A stretch of DNA of 64,000 bases from Ophiura sarsii (lineage: Eukaryota; Echinodermata; Ophiuroidea; Amphilepidida; Ophiuridae), in NCBI GenBank assembly GCA_035610835.1, contig CM069454.1, forward strand, positions 62,602,580 through 62,666,579, given 5' to 3'. Made by a program: the position numbers and the translations under genes. The notes under the pieces were generated by a model. That model saw only the letters and a program-made list of their open reading frames with translations. It made no database searches and was not told the origin of the DNA. Shown here in pieces: positions 57,844 to 64,000 of this stretch; position 1 is the stretch's first letter; each line of letters opens with the position of its first letter.

Positions 57844-57851
57844 GAGTGACC

Positions 57852-58919
57852 GGAGGGTGGAGGAGAGTGTATATATTGTATATAGGGTGTATACATTGTA
57901 TATGTTTTTGTTGTTTTAATCATTCTGCAAAAGATTCAAGGAAGTGTTTAAGTTTCTTCACGGGTTTGAAAACATATTGATGGGGTGAAATCGCCAGCTA
58001 ACCAACTCATACTCAGCATGCACGCGTCGCGGAGGGTAACACATTTATACATGTAGTCGCTCCCTGGCAGGTCGCCGGCAACGAAACTCGAACGCGCCTG
58101 GTAGATCTCACGCGCTGATTGGTTACTATCGTCCTATGCGAGTTGAAGAACCAATCACTCCCGCAATCACTGGAGTGGCGTATGTTACAGCGATATCTAG
58201 AAATCGCACCCAGCTGAATCACACCTGAGATGAGATTCACCGGGCGATCCCACCACATGCCAGGGGTATAATAATAGCCCCAACATTAGAGTCATCACAA
58301 AGACAACGAATTGTGTAGTTAAGAAATTATCAAGAAAACGACATGAAATGTTTTTGGAAATTCGCTTTGATCATAATACAGATCAGCCCTGTCGCAAGCT
58401 ATAGATAAATAGAACTGGACTCAATAAAATAGTGGTCATTGTTTAATGTCGGTTATCTCGTGTCAAACCGGAAGTTTACATTTTGTGAACTTAGACGGTA
58501 ATCAATCTGTATTTATTTCGTTGTCAGTCTCTATATTATCTTGATCAAATAGTATTTGGTTCCCTTGTTTTATATAAGATAACAATTGTCTATAGCCTAC
58601 GCCGTCTACCTTTTTTGCAAAGAAGATAACTTTCTAGTGTAGCCCAACATGCTTTGCGATAATAGTGTCCACGAGCAGACGATATCGGTCATAATTTTTC
58701 AACATGGCCCCTGATGAGAAAACAAAATGGCCGCCGAATTGATCAAATTTCATAAAAGTGTACCAGCAGGTATCATGGCCAAAATATGATATAAACCAAT
58801 AGTGTACATATTATACTTTGTTAGAAAATCGTGTATACAATGTATAGGCCTACTGGTTATTTTTTTAAAGAATACCAAGATGGCTCTTCAGTTGTCATCG
58901 TCAAGCTATTTGACGTATA
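57852..58919. other. Unit 3 spacer, no gene
   Basis: Aligned with 13,050-14,008 and 34,330-35,395. Nothing coding recognised. Confidence 0.4.
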
Positions 58920-59241
58920 CAGGGTGTCCCAGAGAAAGTTTGATACCGTTTGAAAAAATAATGAAAATAATATAAAAACAATATTGCATTCCAAATTGAA
59001 TGCCCGCATGCAAATTGAATGCCCGCATTTTCGCAATATAATTGGGAACATTTTTTCTACTTTTATACTCTGTCAATTTCCTCAAAATATCTTCATCCGA
59101 ATCAATATGGGATGACATTAAATATTGAAACTCAGTGAAAACCTGGTTTTCGCTTTCAGTTGATAAAACTCCACAACTGCCGCTAAAGAAAGGATGGTAC
59201 TCAAGCTGATCGATTCCATCACAACATTGAAATTGCTTCAT
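58906..59241 (-). pseudogene. Small conserved frame inside element C, unit 3 (unidentified)
   Basis: Minus-strand frame opening MKQFQCCDGIDQLEYHPF and continuing past the point where the unit 2 frame stops. Only the first ~60 residues are shared with unit 2. The shared part keeps its frame despite nucleotide differences. Origin unknown. Confidence 0.3.
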
Positions 59242-59827
59242 AAATCATCACAAACAGTTCATATCTATTAATTCTGTAGTGGGAATTAAAGAGGACCCAT
59301 CAAATTACCCGTATATCATTTAAATTGAGCTTTGTGCCGAACATTGTCTATGATTTTTATTCAAAAGAATTTTGGTTAAACTAGTGAAATCGACCATTTT
59401 TACAATCAGTTCATAACTTCTGTCAGAAACATCTGATGTTTAAATTCAAAATTCCGAAGAAAGCTAAATATATGTAGGCCTACATGTATAAATGTTAAAA
59501 TCATAAGACCTTTGACCATGATGACCAATAGCATATCACTCTAAGAAAGAAGGGTGCTTCAGGGGTTCTTGGCTGTCCCGTATATGGAACCCTCAGGGTT
59601 AAAGGTTCTTTTAGTTTAAAGAACCCCATAAACCTCTGTAGAGAACCTTTAGAGGTTCTAAAGACGCATTTTTTGTTCTTTTTGAACCTTTAAAGGTTTT
59701 TTTTAGAACCTATAAAGGTTCTATAAAGGGTTCCATACGGGACAGCCAAGAACCCCTGAAGCACCCTTTTTCCAAGAGTTAGCTAAATAAATGTACCTTT
59801 CGGTTTAAATCATTCTTGGACACCCTG
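58920..59827. mobile_element. Foldback/MITE element C, unit 3 copy
   Basis: Ends CAGGGTGTCCCAG and CTTGGACACCCTG with TA flanks. Contains the nested MITE 59,536-59,779. Confidence 0.75.
59536..59779. mobile_element. 250-bp MITE, orthologous to 36,002-36,247
   Basis: Same palindrome and same TA site as in unit 2. Confidence 0.85.
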
Positions 59828-60774
59828 TATTGTTTGTACATTACATACACTATAGTCTATACTCACCACATTATCAACTTATAAGCTGGCACAACATAAT
59901 AATATGATAGGAGAGAGAGACGTGATATGTTATGTTTTAGAATTTATCAGCATCACCAATTAAAATGGCGCATCAGAAATGTTGAAAACGGAATTTAAAT
60001 GGCAATGTCATTGTTTATAGCTAAGCTATGCTATAAAAGTCTGGCGAAACTCTGGCCGATATTGCCGTGCCGGAAAGTGATTAGAGTAATGTGCTTGTTT
60101 TTATATGAAACTAATCGAATGATCTATAGCTAAGTATTGCTTCTTATACACTTATTCACGTATGTGTACTAATGATTAGACTAATGGTTTCAATCTGCTC
60201 CGAAATTAGATATTAAAAGCTATTAAAGCCTTATTATGCAGCGCGCTTCCTTGTTGCATGTGCCAGTGTAGTGTTAGGAGATATAGTCCCCTGAAGCCAT
60301 AGTCCGCCCGTACAGTAGAGTATAGCTTACCCGGATAGGTTATAGGGCACTCATCTCTACAAGCTTCACGCTTCATTCCGTGTATGTCTGAATGGAATGC
60401 TTTATTGCCGTGTTAATGGTCAGGAAAGGCGCTTAATGGAAACTGAGAATACTGGTCACTGTGACTTTATTGGTCAAGAAATCTGTGTGTCGAAACTGCA
60501 CGTTGTATAATACCTGATATAGACAGTGGCATAGAATGACACAACAAATGCATGCAGTATATTGGGTTACACAATAATCATGATATAGACACTCAACGAG
60601 ACTTTGATGTCAGTTCCGTTGGTAAAGAGGCCTAAATGAGGATAATGGTAAAAGCTTAGCCAGACGATAGAACTCGAGACACCTGAAAAAACATCTGCTC
60701 TGTTTTCTCGCCATTTACACAACTCATATTTTCTAGAATTGTTGAAGTAAAGTTACCGGTCTATATAATAATAC
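59828..60774. other. Unit 3 spacer, no gene
   Basis: Aligned with 36,296-37,239. Nothing recognised. Confidence 0.4.
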
Positions 60775-60787
60775 GCTACTCTCTGTT

Positions 60788-60822
<35 letters not shown>

Positions 60823-61312
60823 GCGCGCTTTTTCGCCGCCTTCCCGGGGTCGGGCGGCGTTCAAACTCGGTGGGTGGGTGCAGCTCGGGCCCCGCAAGAG
60901 CAAGTTTGCATTCGCTAGAGCGTACGACGAGGTCAAAGGTCATCTAGGGGTCAACTTTTTGAAGTTGGTCGGATCGTGCTTAAACTCGGTGATCACAATT
61001 AATGCTCGATGCGAGGCGAGCGTGGCAAAAATAAAACGGGTTAGCGTTTGTCGGGTCTTCCGGGGTCAAAGGTCGTTTAGGGGTCGAATTTTCAAAGTTT
61101 GTTCGATCGGGCTTAAACGCGGTGACGTGACGGGAAGCCCGAATACGAGTCGAGCGTGGACAAAATAAAACGGCTTTGCTTTTCTTGGGTCGTCCGGGGT
61201 CAAAGGTCGTCTAAGGGTCGAATTTTCAAAATTTGTCCGATCGGGCTTTATGCATGCATTCTACAAACCACCAAACCCGAGAACCGCCAAATCCGAGTGA
61301 CCGCCTAGTAAT
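60775..61312. mobile_element. ~540-bp GC-rich insertion, unit 3 copy
   Basis: Orthologous to 37,240-37,800: (TGTC)n, then ~130-bp repeats with GGGGTCAAAGGTCGT. A 115-codon + strand frame runs through (60,821-61,168), but it is not open over the same length in unit 2 and has no domain I recognise. Confidence 0.65.
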
Positions 61313-62310
61313 ATAATATAAGCTGAAAGATTTGCCCGAACCATAGTAAACGGTAATCAAATTAATTAAGCTTGCGTGTTGGCCGAGAGCGATTTCCCCC
61401 TAAAACTGAATATTTTAGTTATCACATGATCAAAACTTGTGTATTTGTACTGCCTTAAACCAACTTGATATCACTATCAGTGGCTCAATCTTAGTTCCGT
61501 TATATATTAGCCCACTGTGATATTAGCCTATATAGCTTTATAAATCACAAAATCCAACAGGCACCATCACATAAACTAGGCAAAAAAGAAGACGATTGTT
61601 GCCCAAACACGACCCACCCATAATTTTTTTTTTTTAAACCTGTTTTTGTATTTATTTTAAAGATATTTGTTATGGTGAAAAATTGTGTTTTAAATGATAT
61701 TTTTATCTGAAGTTGCCAAATAGATAGACTTTATTTATACACATATCCTCCCTTGTAAACGCCAAAGAGGTGCAAATTCAGGATTCTTGCAAAAACTGGA
61801 CATCAAACATGGTCTGAGGGTTTGTACTACTAGTAAAGTACTACTGTTTGCACCCTTGCATCTAACGCACATGCTTTCACTGAGATTTTAGACTTCTCAC
61901 ATTTTTTTTGGTATATTAAAACAAACATATGAACATTGGAGCAATTGAAAACAAAATTTCATTTTTTTCTTCTTTTTCTTCTCTAAAAGTGTTGGGTAAG
62001 CTTTAGAATCGAACTCAAAAGTGTCCAATAGCAACAAAATAGAAGAACAAAAAGTAATCGACCGACCGACCCACTCTACTTTTTCACCCTTGTTTGGACA
62101 AACAATCCTTTTTTTGTGTGCGTCTAATGATGTACAAAAACACTATCGTTAAAATCCTCGGTTTTTAATACCGGTATGTACGACACAACCGGTGCGAAAT
62201 GAAATCGTGATGCTTATTAATCTAGCAAATCCTTAGTTCAAAATATTGTTTATCACCATATTCGTGACTGACCCATTTACTATGTTTACAATCCTGTAAA
62301 ACTCACATTG
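61313..62310. other. Unit 3 spacer, no gene
   Basis: Aligned with unit 1 15,560-16,600. Nothing recognised. Confidence 0.4.
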
Positions 62311-62900
62311 TAAAAGTCACGTGTAAAAAACATTAAAGCACGTGGAAATCTTGTATAAAAACAAATGGCAGTGAAAGATATATGTAATTACAGCCAAAAG
62401 CGTTTGTAATTTATCGTGAATTTCGCATGTAAATATCGTGGAAGTCATGTGTAAATATGGTGAAAGATGCGCGCAGACAGCGTAAAAAATGTAAAAATAT
62501 GTGACAATATGCATAAATGTAGTGAAAAACACTTGTACAATTATGGCTATGAAGCACGTGTAATCGTAAATGTCGCGTACCGTATGGTGAAAGACACGCT
62601 CGGAAGACACGTACAGATAGCGTGAAAGACGCGTTTAAATATAATGTGAAAGACACGTGTAAATGTAATGTGAAAGACACGTGTAAATATAATGTGAAAG
62701 ATACTTGTAAATATAATGTGAAAGACACGTGCAAATATAATGTGAAAGACAGGCATATATAAAATATAGTGAAAACACCTGGAAATACCGTGAAAGACAA
62801 TGTCTTTATCGTGACTCCATGTTACATGTATAACTGTGGAAGACATGTGTAAAGATGGTGAAAGATGGATTGAGAAAGACTACATGTAAATATAGTGAAT
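62311..62900. repeat. 24-bp CACGTG-core minisatellite, unit 3
   Basis: Core array of about five units at 62,625-62,755 with degenerate relatives over the whole interval, as in unit 1. Confidence 0.85.
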
Positions 62901-63619
62901 ATATGGTGAAAACACGTGTAAACAAGGTGCATAAATACTGTGAAAATCAAGTCGCTAGAATCATAGACGGTAAAAATCAATTGATTTTTACCGTCTATGC
63001 TAGAAAACACAATGAATTACAGCTTGCTGAATTTATGTATACATATGAAAAACATGTGCGCCGGGTTATGTGTAAAGCAATAATATTGAAATTAGTTCAA
63101 TGTTGGGTTCTTTCCATATTATTGCTATGTTGTTTGTATCATTACAGGTCTGTATAGTGGTTGTATATAGGTTATTATCCGGATAATTAGCCGGGTTTAA
63201 TGATCCCCAATAAAACTGTAAAATGTCAACCCGACTGCCATGCCACTATCCATTACCGAGTTTCGTATATTGACTCGGATAAGTCTAATGTGGTCTCTGG
63301 CTAATTAATTAATTTGCATTAAACGCGCAGTGCATATATAGTCTGTCCCCAAAAAAATCATCCCGGCGTAAAATATATACATGGGCAATGGATTACTTTC
63401 TGTGCAAAATCGCGTCATACATTTTATGTTATGCAAATTCCCAATCATTTCGTATACCAACATCAGGTTAAAATTCTATGGGTCTGTTTTCATATACACT
63501 TTATGAATATGTAATAATTAAAAACATGTGGCTTTCATATAACGATTACACCTGGTAATATTCATAAGAATCAACACAGTTGACCAAGCATGTGTAGTTC
63601 TGGGACTACTGCAATATAT
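62901..63619. other. Unit 3 spacer, no gene
   Basis: Apart from the palindrome, aligned with 17,280-17,985. Nothing recognised. Confidence 0.4.
62962..62999. repeat. 38-bp perfect palindrome insertion
   Basis: CATAGACGGTAAAAATCAA followed by its exact inverse. GCTAGAA is present on both sides (62,954 and 62,999), and units 1 and 2 have one GCTAGAA and no palindrome. Confidence 0.85.
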
Positions 63620-64000
63620 TGGCGATAGATTTTTAAAGGATTATTACTGAGATTAAGTGCTGTCTACTGAAGATAGCAATATGTTGAGCAATAACGAAGA
63701 CAAAAATGTATAATGTATACTGAAGATTGTTACTTAAGAAATAGGTATAACCATTGATTGAAGAAAAATTGCGATCTATTTATATGGATATAGCAATTTT
63801 TGAAAGGGTTATTATTGAGAAATATAGATTTGTGCTATCTACTGAAGATAGTAATATTTTGAGGAATAAATATACTACGAAGAAAACTTGTGTTATGATT
63901 ATTACTTAGAAAAGTATGTGCTATCTACTGAAGATAGCAATATGTCAATCGCATTGGTACTAACTTACTAAGACAATTGTGTACACATTGAAGAAAAATT
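63620..64000. repeat. Dispersed hairpin repeat cluster, unit 3 (runs off window)
   Basis: GTCTACTGAAGATAGCAATAT at ~63,662, GCTATCTACTGAAGATAG at ~63,835 and again at ~63,920. Confidence 0.7.

Larger units (their letters stand above)
47651..64000 (+). repeat. Tandem unit 3 (truncated by window end)
   Basis: Same landmark order as units 1 and 2, up to the hairpin cluster. Private insertions at 49,961, 53,010, 56,154, 57,333 and 62,962. Confidence 0.8.

Noticed and set aside
60821..61168. 115-codon frame in the GC-rich insertion as a gene
   Set aside because: It spans tandem repeats, is shorter in the orthologous block of unit 2 and has no domain I recognise.

Overview
The window is non-coding-rich, AT-rich eukaryotic DNA. 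It has introns, a TATA-type promoter context, tRNA-derived SINEs, an RTE-type LINE tail and very many terminal-inverted-repeat (TIR) elements. Nothing in it looks bacterial or viral. The style resembles an invertebrate deuterostome (echinoderm or hemichordate). That is an impression from memory, not something the sequence proves.

The backbone is a tandem array of a unit about 20-24 kb long. Unit 1 runs from about 3,955 to 23,830, unit 2 from about 23,831 to 47,650, and unit 3 from about 47,651 to beyond the window end. The gene start codons are at 5,581, 28,935 and 50,121, so the spacing is 23,354 and 21,186 bp. Positions 1-3,950 do not match the unit and are probably the left flank of the array.

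Each unit carries one recognisable gene on the + strand: a PTB/PID (phosphotyrosine-interaction) domain protein of the broad PID1/FAM43-like kind. Its long basic, Ser-Pro-rich insertion interrupts the PTB fold. Each gene has a conserved TATA box about 310-435 bp upstream, one large coding exon, a short intron, and a probable small terminal exon whose C-terminus differs in every copy. The large exon and the PTB core are nearly identical across copies. The splice-donor region is tandemly repeated three times, twice and once in units 1, 2 and 3.

The remaining 15-20 kb of each unit has no other gene I recognise. It is a mosaic of TIR elements (TA, TAA, TTAA and 8-bp target duplications), foldbacks, a 24-bp minisatellite with a CACGTG core, a dispersed hairpin repeat, purine tracts and poly-G runs. 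Because there are three paralogous copies, many insertions can be dated and bounded exactly by comparing filled with empty sites. Shared insertions (MITE at 36,002/59,536; 560-bp block at 37,240/60,775; foldback at 24,133/47,953) show that units 2 and 3 are closer to each other than to unit 1.

The most unusual signals are as follows. (i) TA-flanked 4-bp palindromes (TA-GGCC-TA and TA-CATG-TA) are repeatedly present or absent between copies, like excision scars. (ii) Splice donors have multiplied in the PTB gene. (iii) A 1.85-kb foldback carries an inverted pair of tRNA-like sequences. (iv) A mariner-type palindrome carries LINE reverse-transcriptase fragments in both arms. (v) An element with a Myb/SANT-like reading frame is flanked by a 62-bp duplication. 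(vi) There are nested insertions and tiny perfect-palindrome insertions.
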